Origin: Scheffersomyces stipitis CBS 6054
Lineage: Eukaryota; Ascomycota; Pichiomycetes; Serinales; Debaryomycetaceae
Length of the DNA: 64,000 bases
Direction of reading: 5' to 3'
Assembly: GCF_000209165.1 (NCBI RefSeq)
Contig: NC_009046.1
Location: 744,001-808,000, forward strand
Shown: piece after piece, positions 18,575 to 28,382 of the stretch
Position numbering within the stretch: the first letter of the stretch is position 1
Layout: every line of letters starts with the position of its first letter
Notes under the pieces: model-generated
The model's input: the letters and a program-made list of their open reading frames with translations, nothing else
Told to the model about the DNA's origin: nothing
Databases searched by the model: none
Program-made: the position numbers and the translations under genes

Positions 18575-20113
18575 TTACTGTTTCCACGAAACGTATTTGT
18601 TGTCGTAGGTAGAGCTAGAGCCATGGACACTCAAGATCAACTCCACTTTTTCTTCTACACCAACTTTGTTGTTTGTTTGCTTGACAAAGTGCTTGACGAC
18701 TTCAGTAGGTGTTGGCAAGTAAGCCCTGTTGCTGCCATCGTTACCGGTGATATAGTCAGCTACCTGCTGGTTGTTGGGCAAACCGTTGTGGAAAGGGTAG
18801 TTCTTGTAGTCGATGCCAAAATGGGTATCGATCAATGGTTGCTTCAAGGCGGCAGTCTTGGGAGAAGGAGACAATATCTTCTGCACGTACTCATCCGTAA
18901 TAGTAGAAACTTCGTTCCAGTGTGGATGGCTAGGGTTCTTGATCTTTTCAATCAACTTATGGGACACTCCTTTGACAAAATCGTTTTCCTTGGGCTCAAT
19001 GTTCATGATATTGGTAGCCGAGATCAATTCCAACTCGAACTGCTTTTTGATTGAGTTTTCTGAACCGTGGTTCAACAACTCAAACGCGATCTTGAGCGAA
19101 GAATATGGCTTCTGGCTGAAGATATGGAGAGTATCCTTGGAGAATTGAGAGCCTTCCTGTTTGAAGTATGAAATGACATCTTCAAAGCTCTTCTGCGAGA
19201 AAGCTTCGTTGATCACCTTCAATTCCTTCGCAGTATAAGGGAACACATAATCCTTGGGGGGCTTATTTTCCGTGAACTCCTCGATTGCCTGATTGACTTG
19301 GGCAAAATACTCAGAGGTGTTGGTGATGACGTCAGCAGAGGCCGTCTTGTTGTCGTTGATGATCGGAGGCTGCAAGTTCGACAATCTGTTCACCAAATGT
19401 GGAAGCTTATCAGAATGGACGAAATGGGTAGCGAATCCGGAGAAGTAGGCTTCGTAGCCAGACAATATCTTGCCGGTCAAGGCGTAGTAGTAGCCGAGCT
19501 TATCGTCCAACTTGGGGAGGAAGAATGTTGTGCCGACATCAGGAAAGAAGCCGATATCCATTTCGGGCATGGCCAACTTGGTCTTTTCCGTAGCAATTCT
19601 AAAGGGAGCATGAACGGAAAGGCCGACACCACCTCCCATAGTGATACCATCCATCAATGAGACAAATGGTTTGGGGTAGGTAGAGATCACGTAATTCAAA
19701 TTGTATTCCTTCTGGAAAAAGTCACTGGCATATTCAGCATTGCCTTTGAGGATCTGTGAGGCACATTCAGCGACATCTCCACCAGCACAGAGACCCTTTG
19801 GTGAGTTGGAAGTCAAGATGACGATGTTGTTGGAACTCAGCTTGGAGTACTCCTTTAACCGTGGGGCCATCAACTCCATCATTTCCGTGTTCAACGAGTT
19901 CAACTTGCGGGGTCTGTTTAAAGAGACAATTCTGCTGGCGTTCTTGTTAGAAAAGAGAACAGTGTCCTCGGCATGGCCGGTGTTGGTATCAACAGGAGAC
20001 ATCGTGGAAAGTGACTGGTGAAAAGATCGCGACACCAATAGAGATGAGCCGAAACGAGAGTTAACCTTAGGGAGACGACGACAAAGGGAGGTACGTGCTG
20101 TCGATGTTAACAT
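18575..20113 (-). CDS. EHD3: 3-hydroxyisobutyryl-CoA hydrolase, mitochondrial
   Basis: The enzyme hydrolyses 3-hydroxyisobutyryl-CoA in valine breakdown. The yeast protein is also found on the mitochondrial small ribosomal subunit (mS47). It has 512 residues. An Arg/Ser-rich presequence (ARTSLCRRLPKVNSRFGSSL) is followed by the crotonase fold. Its oxyanion-hole blocks are GLCAGGDVAECA and MDGITMGGGVGLSVHAPFRIATE, with the catalytic-side AMPEMDIGFFPDVG. The C-terminal HIBCH-specific domain is complete. The ATG at 20113 is the first in frame. A composite TGAGTCA/CACGTG site lies ~160 bases upstream. Confidence 0.92.
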   Translation of the reverse strand: MLTSTARTSLCRRLPKVNSRFGSSLLVSRSFHQSLSTMSPVDTNTGHAEDTVLFSNKNASRIVSLNRPRKLNSLNTEMMELMAPRLKEYSKLSSNNIVILTSNSPKGLCAGGDVAECASQILKGNAEYASDFFQKEYNLNYVISTYPKPFVSLMDGITMGGGVGLSVHAPFRIATEKTKLAMPEMDIGFFPDVGTTFFLPKLDDKLGYYYALTGKILSGYEAYFSGFATHFVHSDKLPHLVNRLSNLQPPIINDNKTASADVITNTSEYFAQVNQAIEEFTENKPPKDYVFPYTAKELKVINEAFSQKSFEDVISYFKQEGSQFSKDTLHIFSQKPYSSLKIAFELLNHGSENSIKKQFELELISATNIMNIEPKENDFVKGVSHKLIEKIKNPSHPHWNEVSTITDEYVQKILSPSPKTAALKQPLIDTHFGIDYKNYPFHNGLPNNQQVADYITGNDGSNRAYLPTPTEVVKHFVKQTNNKVGVEEKVELILSVHGSSSTYDNKYVSWKQ

Positions 20114-20827
20114 TGGAAGAAAAGGAAAAAAAAGGCAGTCTCAATTACTATGGCTATCGCACCAACTGGTTCTTATATATTTCCGGAGGTGTGGGGATTG
20201 GATCATGTTCCACGGAATAGAGAGAAATAGTCAAAAATGTATCAAGCTGAAAATTTGAGGGTGAGTCACGTGCTTAGAACTGCACATGATGCAGTCGAGA
20301 AAACATTCCATCTAGCCATAGATAAAGTCGAAAGACTAAGGAGAGAAACAGCTGGAAGAGTCAATTGTGAAATAAGAGAAATTGTCATAGATGATAAAGT
20401 AATATAATTATAATTAAATATACACTATTATGTGAATACTGACATTTGTTCTATTCTGTTTCGAAAAAAAAATTACAGTTTTTCTTCGCTTTCTTGTCTC
20501 TGCATTCACTCTACCGAAAGTCCGGGGTAAGAGAATTTCACTTCGCGTAATAATCTGATAATTTGGATCTAGATTTCCACAGTTATCTAAACGTTCTTGT
20601 CTGGATTATAACAGCCTAGTGTTCAGTATATGTTACTACGTTCTATTTTCTACAATAACTTTCATTATCTGTCCATTTCACTTCTCGTAATTATTATCCA
20701 AAGGATGTTGGCTCTCGAAACGGATTATCCTCTCCTATATAATAAGCAGCCTCACGATACCAACCATGTGACCCTTGCACGGTAGATGCTAAACATCTTC
20801 TATTATTTTCCAATTATTGCTAACAAA
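20114..20827. other. Spacer upstream of EHD3 and downstream of ATG21
   Basis: Both neighbours are on the minus strand, so this is the EHD3 promoter plus the ATG21 3' region. It contains the TGAGTCACGTG composite site at 20272-20282. It also holds two near-identical 16-mers, ATTTCACTTC(G/T)CGTAAT, starting at 20535 and 20675, in the same orientation. I see no RNA gene. Confidence 0.5.
20272..20282. promoter_or_regulatory. Overlapping Gcn4-type (TGAGTCA) and E-box (CACGTG) sites
   Basis: TGAGTCACGTG contains a perfect Gcn4 site (20272-20278) sharing two bases with a CACGTG box (20277-20282). It lies ~160 bases before the EHD3 start. Amino-acid control (Gcn4) and Cbf1 would fit a branched-chain amino-acid gene. 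Binding is inferred. Confidence 0.45.
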
Positions 20828-22609
20828 TCAGACCAAACTATACTGGTTGATAAGATAGCATTCCTCTCTCTTTTCCTCTTCCGATGGCAGCCCAACTCTG
20901 GTGCTTCCCACGGGCTTGGGCAACTGATAGTGGTAGAAGATTCCTGTTTGGTACGATGCCAACAAGATCAACGAATTGCTGAAGCCAATCTCCACTCTAT
21001 TCTCTGGACTGGTGGATTCAGAGGTGAAATGTTGTCCTCCATAGTGATGGGGTGGAGTATATTCTGGAAGCTTAATGTAGGCAAACGACCTTCTCGGAGG
21101 CTCCCATATCAAGTTTTCAAAGTAATCCTTGTAAGGTAACTTCTTTATGATAGACTTGGTGTATTGGTTGTTAATCAATTTTGTAGTACTCTTTAGATTA
21201 GAGAAACTGAAATAAGACTTGCTCTGTTTATGGTTCTCCTCTGCATCCACGGGAGGTGCTGGATTGGATACTAGCAAATTGGCCAAGTTCTCATTCAAGT
21301 CTTCTGAAGACTTGCTACTCTCGCCTTCGACTTCGCTATCGTGGTCGTTTGCCTCGTAGTCTTCAGTATTTCCCTCATCCGAATTGCCAGGAGACGTAGC
21401 TTCTGCTTTTTCATTCAATCTAAAGAAATGGATTGTATTACTTTCAGAACCACAGCCCAAAATCAGATTGTCCGCATTGAAGCTTAACGTGTTGATCCTC
21501 GCGAGATTATGGCCTCTTCTCAAGTTCGTCACTTGCGAAATTTTAAGCTTGTCACTGGAGAAACTGTTGCTATCAATCAGAAATACTCTTATGATAGTGC
21601 CCTTTACTGATGCAGTAGCTATCTTGGAGTTATCATTCGAGACAGTAATCTTGCCTATACTTGAATTATGAGCTTTGAATATCAACCGAGGTCTCAATTC
21701 AATGGTGTCATACACGATAACCCATCCATTGCTGTCCTTTTTGAGATCGTCGAGGGTGATACTGCCCTTTTTGTGCAAGTGATGGGTATCTTTGTGTGTG
21801 TACTCAATCAAGGAGTCAAGAGAGTTCGCTATTATGGTCGAGTCACTGGGCTTCAACAATGGTGTTGAAGGTTGGGACGACTTTCTCAGTGGAGAAGCCG
21901 ACGAATGTTCATGGTTGAAGAGATCAGTCTGGTCATTGATGGCTGAAAGTGGCAACACCAAGAACGAGTTGTCGTCAGCACTCAAGTCTCCAATAAGCTG
22001 GTGGAAGGAGTTGTTCATATTGGTCGATACTCTTGCTGTTTGACCAGAATCGGTTAAATTATTTGCAGTAGATACCGTTTCATTCAAGTATGAGTTGACT
22101 TCCAAGATTTTGATGAGTCTGACACAACTCAAGTCGTAGATATAGATATGGCCGATCTCCAAAAAGACAAGTAAACGTTTGCGGTTAAGCTTGATGTTGA
22201 TAATATTTGACGGGAACGAAAGCTCGCAGATCTTCAAGTTTTGTTTGAGGTTGTAGATCTTGAGAAGCCTGTTTCCGAGCTTGTTCTGAGACTGAGGAAC
22301 TATGATAGTTAGCGAAGTAGAGAATAGCATCTTCAAGTAAGCAGTCGGACATTTAGTTTCTTCAGGAGCTCCATCTAACAGAATAGTGTTGTCACCAAGA
22401 CTTGCTCTACTATTCCTAGTATTATTATCAACATTGGCGTTGACAGTATTGGTTTCTATGGAGTTGGAGAGGGTCTTTTTAATGTTTCCGTGAGACGAAG
22501 AGTAGAACTGACCAAATGGCTCGCAGTTGAAGATGCGATGGTAGTTGGAGGTAGAAATAGAAATGCACGAGTAGTCCTGGTTGAAGGTCAAGTCATTGAT
22601 GGTGGTCAT
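20828..22609 (-). CDS. ATG21: PROPPIN-family phosphoinositide-binding autophagy protein
   Basis: Atg21 binds PI3P on vacuole and autophagosome-forming membranes and helps recruit the Atg8-lipidation machinery. The protein has 593 residues. A seven-bladed beta-propeller is implied by WD-like blades such as IATASVKGTIIRVF. It carries the phosphoinositide motif LRRG at 363-366, where typical PROPPINs have FRRG/LRRG. The N-terminal LTFNQDYSCISI and the MLFSTSLTIIV and LNRKRLLVFLE segments match Atg21 better than Atg18 or Hsv2. A Ser/Glu-rich insert follows the LRRG blade. I start at the ATG at 22609; the frame upstream has only a TTG. Confidence 0.85.
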   Translation of the reverse strand: MTTINDLTFNQDYSCISISTSNYHRIFNCEPFGQFYSSSHGNIKKTLSNSIETNTVNANVDNNTRNSRASLGDNTILLDGAPEETKCPTAYLKMLFSTSLTIIVPQSQNKLGNRLLKIYNLKQNLKICELSFPSNIINIKLNRKRLLVFLEIGHIYIYDLSCVRLIKILEVNSYLNETVSTANNLTDSGQTARVSTNMNNSFHQLIGDLSADDNSFLVLPLSAINDQTDLFNHEHSSASPLRKSSQPSTPLLKPSDSTIIANSLDSLIEYTHKDTHHLHKKGSITLDDLKKDSNGWVIVYDTIELRPRLIFKAHNSSIGKITVSNDNSKIATASVKGTIIRVFLIDSNSFSSDKLKISQVTNLRRGHNLARINTLSFNADNLILGCGSESNTIHFFRLNEKAEATSPGNSDEGNTEDYEANDHDSEVEGESSKSSEDLNENLANLLVSNPAPPVDAEENHKQSKSYFSFSNLKSTTKLINNQYTKSIIKKLPYKDYFENLIWEPPRRSFAYIKLPEYTPPHHYGGQHFTSESTSPENRVEIGFSNSLILLASYQTGIFYHYQLPKPVGSTRVGLPSEEEKREECYLINQYSLV

Positions 22610-23057
22610 TATTTGTCTTGAAGAGAAAGAAGAGTACAATTATCATTTGATGACCCACATAATATTCGCGTTATCTTAACTAAGGGAAAAAGTGTGGGGG
22701 CTTAACTACGAATCTTTATAAGGAAGTTATAGGGAAAATCGTGAGATTGTAGAAGGGAAAAAAATGTGTAGTTCTGCTCCTAATTATGATCAATTCAATT
22801 GATATATGGGTCAGTAGAATAAGACCGTACATATGGTATAGACTTTAATGGCTACACAATATACTTAGAGCCATGCTTAGGGATTGCCTTATTATTGAAA
22901 TTTTTGGAAAATGGAAGCGAATCTACACTTGCTCACCATCAATATAGTGAGAAGATGTGATTGTCTCATATCATTTATACTCTCTATATCTACGGTAGTC
23001 TTCTAAACTAACCTCCTCTATAGCATTGTACATTTTATCGACTCCGTTCTATTTCAC
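22610..23057. other. ATG21 promoter / SEC62 3' spacer
   Basis: These 448 A+T-rich bases lie between two minus-strand genes. I see no RNA gene, repeat or notable site. Confidence 0.5.
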
Positions 23058-23924
23058 CTACTCGTCAACTTCTTCGAGAGTCACTCTACGTTTCTGAGTG
23101 CTTGTTTCGCCAGCTTTAGCACCAGTAGCTACGGAACCATTAGCGGCGGAACCATTAGCCTTGACTTCAGCAACAGGTTCATTACCATTCTTCTTCTTGC
23201 TCTTTTTCTTCTTTGGCTCCTCCCACCCGTACAAAGGTTGAAAACTCTCAAGAACTCCACAGTCTTCAAACAAGTTGGGGAACAACCAGAACGGCTTGGG
23301 GAATGCTACCAAGGATATGATGTATATGATCAATCGAACGATTGCAGTTGCAAAGAAAAGACCAATAAGTCCCAAAGCAGCCATCGACAAGTACCACACA
23401 CCTCTCTTCATGAAGCTGGGCCACAATGGAAACAAAATCACAGCAAAGATACCAGCCACAGCCAAGATACTATACAACAAGATGTAAGGGTTAGGTTTGG
23501 TATAGATCCAGGCAAAATATGCATCTGGGTCCACGTGAGCTTTATCCATTCGCTTTAAAGTGGGCTTGGTCCGGTTTGGTTTCCAGCCCTTGATTGCCTT
23601 TATTTCGGCATAGTGAAGCTTTTCCACAGGTAAGATCAACTGATTTTGGATCAAGAGAACCAACACTCTCTGAACATCAGTTTCATTGTTGATGGGGATC
23701 AAGCCGTTTTTAACGTTCTGCTGCTTGCTCTTGTAGTCATCAGAAAGCAAGGCTCTGCTCAAACGTTTGTATCTGAAGAATTCGATATCTCTTTCATTGT
23801 TGAGAAGTCCAGTTCTCTGTTTCATAATAGAGTTCTGGTACAAATACGATGCTAGGTTGAGAGCCGCAGGCGACCTCTCGTTCGTAGTCTGAATAGGCAT
23901 GCTAGCCTGACCTGGCTGTGCCAT
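23058..23924 (-). CDS. SEC62: Sec62, ER post-translational translocation subunit
   Basis: Sec62 works with the Sec61 channel and Sec63 to import fully made proteins into the ER. The protein has 288 residues, matching the family (~283). The basic cytosolic N-terminal domain includes GWKPNRTKPTLKRMDKAHVDPDAYFAW. Two transmembrane segments follow (YILLYSILAVAGIFAVILF and a second rich in Leu/Ile), linked by the short PLWPSFMKRG loop. A cytosolic tail rich in Lys (KKKKSKKKNG) then ends in VTLEEVDE. The ATG at 23924 is the natural start. Confidence 0.95.
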   Translation of the reverse strand: MAQPGQASMPIQTTNERSPAALNLASYLYQNSIMKQRTGLLNNERDIEFFRYKRLSRALLSDDYKSKQQNVKNGLIPINNETDVQRVLVLLIQNQLILPVEKLHYAEIKAIKGWKPNRTKPTLKRMDKAHVDPDAYFAWIYTKPNPYILLYSILAVAGIFAVILFPLWPSFMKRGVWYLSMAALGLIGLFFATAIVRLIIYIISLVAFPKPFWLFPNLFEDCGVLESFQPLYGWEEPKKKKSKKKNGNEPVAEVKANGSAANGSVATGAKAGETSTQKRRVTLEEVDE

Positions 23925-24546
23925 CTTGCTATATGGAGTCGAAAAGGTGGGGAAAATCTCTAGTAGTATATTATATTGAAATATTGATTCTTGAAATAGT
24001 CGAAGAAATTTCCTGGATACCGTGTCAGGTGTTGTATACAGGAATTAATTTGAATGGTACACTGTTAACTTTGTATGATACTAAATGGAAGAAGTGTATT
24101 GACGTCTGAAGTGGCTGTGGGACTTTAGCTGTAAGAGAGTTGGATCATTACTCACCATATATGCCAATATAATTGGGAAGCAAGGACAATTTTTTCCTTG
24201 ACTTATTTTTGTCATAGTACTTCATTCAGTACACCCTAAAAGTACAATTAATTTGCACCCACTTTCTGTTCAACAAATTATACAAATTAAAATGTTTATT
24301 AAATACTAAAGACCAAAAACTAAGAGAAGCTAGGAAGAACATTCAATCCGAAATAGAGCTTCAGCTCATATTCGGCGTCTATAAGTCCTCCATAAACAAC
24401 CTATCATAGTCTCTATGGAACGTCGAAGGCATAGCCTTTCAACGCATGATGAAGCGATGCAATTGAATAACTAGTGTACAAGTGGAAAAGACCTGGAGGC
24501 TGCTGTGCACAGCCTGGAATGCGTGAAATGACCGATGCTGAATTTT
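23925..24546. other. SEC62 promoter / RLI1 3' spacer
   Basis: These 622 bases lie between two minus-strand genes. T-rich runs occur around 24190-24210. I see no gene, RNA or repeat. Confidence 0.5.
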
Positions 24547-26370
24547 TCACAAATCAGCGTTGTCCAAGAAGAAGTAGTTACCAGACAACTTTTGTTCCTT
24601 GTCCATCTGGGAGTCCAACTTGTTGATTCTTGGTCTGAAAGAGTTTGGATCTCTTCTGAAAGTAACGTTCAAGTTCTTCAAGAACCTGTTACAACCAGTT
24701 AACAAAGATTCGGGAGTTCTAGCAACAGCATCACGCGATGGCTTACCTTCGAACACAATAACTCTATCGGCCAAGTAGGTGGCCATGATGAAATCGTGCT
24801 CCACAACAAATGCAGTCTTCTTGGCGTGCAAAATGAATCTTCTGATCACCTTGGAACAGATGATACGTTGTTCCGAGTCCAAATAGGCAGAAGGCTCATC
24901 GATCAAGTAGATATCCGCAGGGATACCCAACGACAAAACAATAGCAACTCTTTGCAATTCACCACCGGACAACGTAGATACTTCGTTATCGATGATATCA
25001 TCAATCTTCAATGGCTTAACAACGTCAGTCTGGAATTGTGGGTGCAAGAAAGAAGCTCTGATCTTCTTGAAGAACAACTGTCTGACAGTACCAGGGAACT
25101 TTGGAGCAATCTTTTGTGGCTTCATGGAAACATTCAACTTTGGAACAGTAGTTCCTTCGTCTGGAGCAATGGCACCAGCCAACAATTTACAGAAAGTCGT
25201 CTTACCTGTACCGTTTTCACCCATCATAACTAAAATTTCCGAGTTGGTGAAGTCACCAGCTTCCACCTTCAAGTGAAAGTCACCTTGGGTCTTGCTCAAT
25301 ACTGGGTAGGCCATAGCGTTGGATTTATCCAAGATCAAACCTTCTGCGGAATCAGCCAATCTGAATTGCAACGATTCAGTTCTGAATCTCATGTTTTCAG
25401 TAGGAATATGACCGTCAAGGAAGATATTAATACCTTCTCTAACAGACGATGGCAAAGTCACCACACCGTAAACAGAAGGAGCACCATACAAAATACAGAT
25501 GAAGTCGGATAAGTAATCCAAGACAGACAAATCGTGTTCCACACAGATGATGTAGGTAGTAGGATCCAACAACGATCTGATGGTTTCGGCCGCCCTCAAT
25601 CTTTGCTTGACATCCAAATAAGAAGAAGGCTCATCGAACATATATACATTAGCTTTTTGCACACAGGTCATACCGAGAGCAAATCTCTGCAATTCTCCAC
25701 CAGACAAGTTTTCCACTTCTCTGTTCAAGACATGTTGCAACTCTAACACTCTGAGGATGTAGTCATAGGCTTCAGGTCTGGTGTTCTTAGCACTCAAGAT
25801 TTTGCCAACTTCCTTTACAGGAGACTTGGCCAAGGCTCTGGGAATACTGTCCACGTACTGAGGCTTAATGATAGCCTTGATGTCGTCTTCCAACACCTTA
25901 GTGAAATAGTTCTGCAATTCGGAACCTCTGAAGTATCTCAAGATTTCTTCCCAGTCAGGTGGATCGTCATATCTTCCCAAGTTAGGCTTACGCTTACCGG
26001 CCAAGATTTGCAAGGCGGTTGACTTACCAATACCGTTGGTACCAACCAACCCAAGTACTTGACCTGGTCTTGGAGTAGGTAATCTGTGCAACTTGAACGA
26101 GTTAGCTGAGTATCTGTGAGTAGTCTCGGCTTCCAAGTTGGTGGGCAAGTTGATAATGGTAATAGCATCGAATGGACATTTCTTGACACAAATACCACAA
26201 CCAATACACAAGTTTTCTGAGATGAAGGCGATCTTGGATGCTGGAGTTACTTCAATACATAATTTTCCAGTCTTGACAACGGGACACGATTTACGACACT
26301 CCTGTCTGCATTTCTTGGGCTTACACCTGTCAGTGTTGACAATGGCAATTCTTGTAGACTTGTCACTCAT
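24547..26370 (-). CDS. RLI1: ABCE1/Rli1 iron-sulfur ribosome-recycling ATPase
   Basis: Rli1 splits ribosomes after termination, takes part in initiation, and is an essential Fe-S protein. It has 607 residues (608 in S. cerevisiae). Eight cysteines for two 4Fe-4S clusters are present (16, 21, 25, 29 and 55, 58, 61, 65). ABC domain 1 has GTNGIGKS (110-117) and signature LSGGELQR (222-229). ABC domain 2 has GENGTGKT and a second LSGGELQR. The hinge near the C-terminus ([14 protein letters not shown]) is typical. I use the ATG at 26370. The frame extends four codons upstream only to a TTG. Confidence 0.98.
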   Translation of the reverse strand: MSDKSTRIAIVNTDRCKPKKCRQECRKSCPVVKTGKLCIEVTPASKIAFISENLCIGCGICVKKCPFDAITIINLPTNLEAETTHRYSANSFKLHRLPTPRPGQVLGLVGTNGIGKSTALQILAGKRKPNLGRYDDPPDWEEILRYFRGSELQNYFTKVLEDDIKAIIKPQYVDSIPRALAKSPVKEVGKILSAKNTRPEAYDYILRVLELQHVLNREVENLSGGELQRFALGMTCVQKANVYMFDEPSSYLDVKQRLRAAETIRSLLDPTTYIICVEHDLSVLDYLSDFICILYGAPSVYGVVTLPSSVREGINIFLDGHIPTENMRFRTESLQFRLADSAEGLILDKSNAMAYPVLSKTQGDFHLKVEAGDFTNSEILVMMGENGTGKTTFCKLLAGAIAPDEGTTVPKLNVSMKPQKIAPKFPGTVRQLFFKKIRASFLHPQFQTDVVKPLKIDDIIDNEVSTLSGGELQRVAIVLSLGIPADIYLIDEPSAYLDSEQRIICSKVIRRFILHAKKTAFVVEHDFIMATYLADRVIVFEGKPSRDAVARTPESLLTGCNRFLKNLNVTFRRDPNSFRPRINKLDSQMDKEQKLSGNYFFLDNADL

Positions 26371-26835
26371 TTTTTGACGCAAATACGTTTACTGTGCTCT
26401 TGTTGTAGTTGGCAAAAAAGACTAGCAATTAGTATTTCGAATTCGAATTGCAAATTTGCTACTAAATTTTTTTCTGCTGTGTTTTTTTTTGAGGTTCGCG
26501 TTAGATGAGATCTGTTAGGGATGAATTGTACGCGTGTGGAAAATCTTAAGTATTGAGAACACAGCGTATTTATCAGTCCATTACTAAACAGGGCATTTCT
26601 ATTGGTGGAGACACAGCGCAGCGATGAGAGGAATCAGACATCAACTGGGTCACAATGGAGGCAAATAATGAAAGACACAATAGAAGGGTGATATTTGATG
26701 CAATTCCTATCTCAGAATGACGATTCGCAGTTGACTAAGGGCCTCACTTCTGTTTCTTATACTTCCATTATACTGTCAAGCCAGATACAAACGTCTGATC
26801 TCGAGTGAAAAATTTTGAATATGTGCAGGCAGAGA

Positions 26836-27192
26836 TTAAAAACTTGAACAGCAGTCCTCACGTAATTGCTTATAAATATGTTCAGCCAAAAAGCTCACAT
26901 GATTCCACTGGTCGGCTGATATTGATTTCCTGTATATATCACACATTGTCTCATTGGCCAAAATGTTTGCCATGCACGACCAAAATTTCCATCCACTCAA
27001 AACACCCCGTCCTGAAATCCCCAACTTTAGCATCTGTCCTTTTATGTATTCTTTTTCTATATAAGTAAGAACTTGACTATGGTGTTCGTATAGAAGCTGC
27101 TTTCTTGCAGAATTAAGTAAGTAATGGTGGAATCTTTGTGAGTTTGAGGTAGGGCCTTCACCTGTTGATTGCCTTTTCGAAATGACTCTCAT
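26836..27192 (-). other. Unrecognised 118-residue open frame
   Basis: A frame with true ATGs (27192, and possibly later) encodes 118 residues ending REDCCSSF. It has protein-like composition, with a block GQMLKLGISGRGVLSGWKFW, but no motif I recognise. It lies 38 bases downstream of another orphan frame on the same strand but in a different reading frame. The pair could be two halves of a frameshifted or spliced gene. It could equally be chance. Confidence 0.25.
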
Positions 27193-27230
27193 CCGTAGTG
27201 TTGATATTCAGTTTATTGAAGCTGACTCTC

Positions 27231-27707
27231 CTAATATTGTCCGGTGATCAACCAATCCAGATAGCTATGATATGTGTTCACAAGTTTGCAGTTATTGTTT
27301 GATTTCACTTCAAGCTGTACTCCTAGAATGTGACTCATCAATAGTATGCTGTGGTTCACCCAATAGTTCCATATGTGTTCATGCTCTATCGTCGTGATGG
27401 GAGTTTTTTGCTCATATAAGCTGGTGCTGAGTCTGGTGTTGACTTTCCGAAAAAGGCAACGGCTGCAAATGTGTATTTGCAACAACTTCAGAGCCGGTAT
27501 TTCGCCTCTATTGTCCAAATACTGTGTTCGGACTTGAGTTGTCCTAACAACTGTAGCATTCCCATATTGGAACGTCTGTCTAATATCAGTTGTCACATAT
27601 TGTTGGAATGTTGCGTTGGCTGCAAAAATGCTGTTTGTAAACCAGAACTCATGCCAGGCTAATATTGATAGTTTTTCCTCCCTTTGTCCGTCGCATCTGA
27701 CCCTTAA
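27231..27707 (-). pseudogene. Unrecognised 158-codon open frame without ATG start
   Basis: The minus-strand frame is open from 27707 to a stop at 27231, with no ATG until well inside. It includes ILAWHEFWFTNSIFAANATF and a long hydrophilic C-terminal half. The composition looks like real protein. Lack of a start suggests either an internal or last exon, or a decayed gene. I find no GTATGT/TACTAAC pair to support splicing. The type call is provisional and I cannot name a family. Confidence 0.25.
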
Positions 27708-28382
27708 CTATGAGCCCCTTACAATTCTTCACTTTAGCTATTGCTGTTACTCTATAGATAATCGTAGAATCCATGCTCTGTCAAATACATGCTAAGTCGT
27801 CGACAATCTCGAGAATCTTTCGTAGCCTCGTCACAGAGTGAATCCGTGGCTGATCACACTTGGTTATGGGGACAAAGTCGTTGCCAAACCATGGATTTTT
27901 TTGGCTGTTGTCGTTTTCCGAACATTTTTTTCAGTGCCAGTTTTTTCGCTTTTTCGCTCTACTTCACTTCCACTTTTTTACATTCTACTTCTTTGTTTTT
28001 ACAACTGAGTGATCTGTCTTTCCACCACCAAGTTCTTATAGCTTTGTGATATCTAGACTTGGAGAGGCTAGCCCGTACTGAGTGCATCTGAATAACACCC
28101 AATTTTCGGTTGTGATAGCTTGTGGGTATTCTCATTTTTCGTATCTCCAGATCCTTATACTTTCCATATCAGCTAGCATAAACATTGTTGAACAGGCAGG
28201 GTATTTTTCTGCAAAATTCATAATATTTTCAATATTTATACTCTATTCAGTGTAGCGACTGGAATTCGCCATTGGACAGAAGTTCAACTGTTATAATTGA
28301 GATTTTGTTGGTATCTGATCATTAGTTTATAAGCTATCTTGATTTACAATCCCACAGTCTTCACTTACTAGCTAATAATATC

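Larger units (their letters stand above)
26371..28382. other. 2-kb divergent spacer between RLI1 and CHD1
   Basis: This region holds the RLI1 and CHD1 promoters and, on the minus strand, two unexplained open frames (26836-27192 and 27231-27707). Variants of the dispersed motif with CAAA in place of CGAAA occur near 27454 and 27620. The last 600 bases before CHD1 are T-rich and look like an ordinary promoter. Confidence 0.5.

Noticed and set aside
20516..20527. GAAAGTCCGGGG resembling RNase MRP CR-I
   Set aside because: The order of C and G differs from the conserved form and no partner region or hairpins follow.
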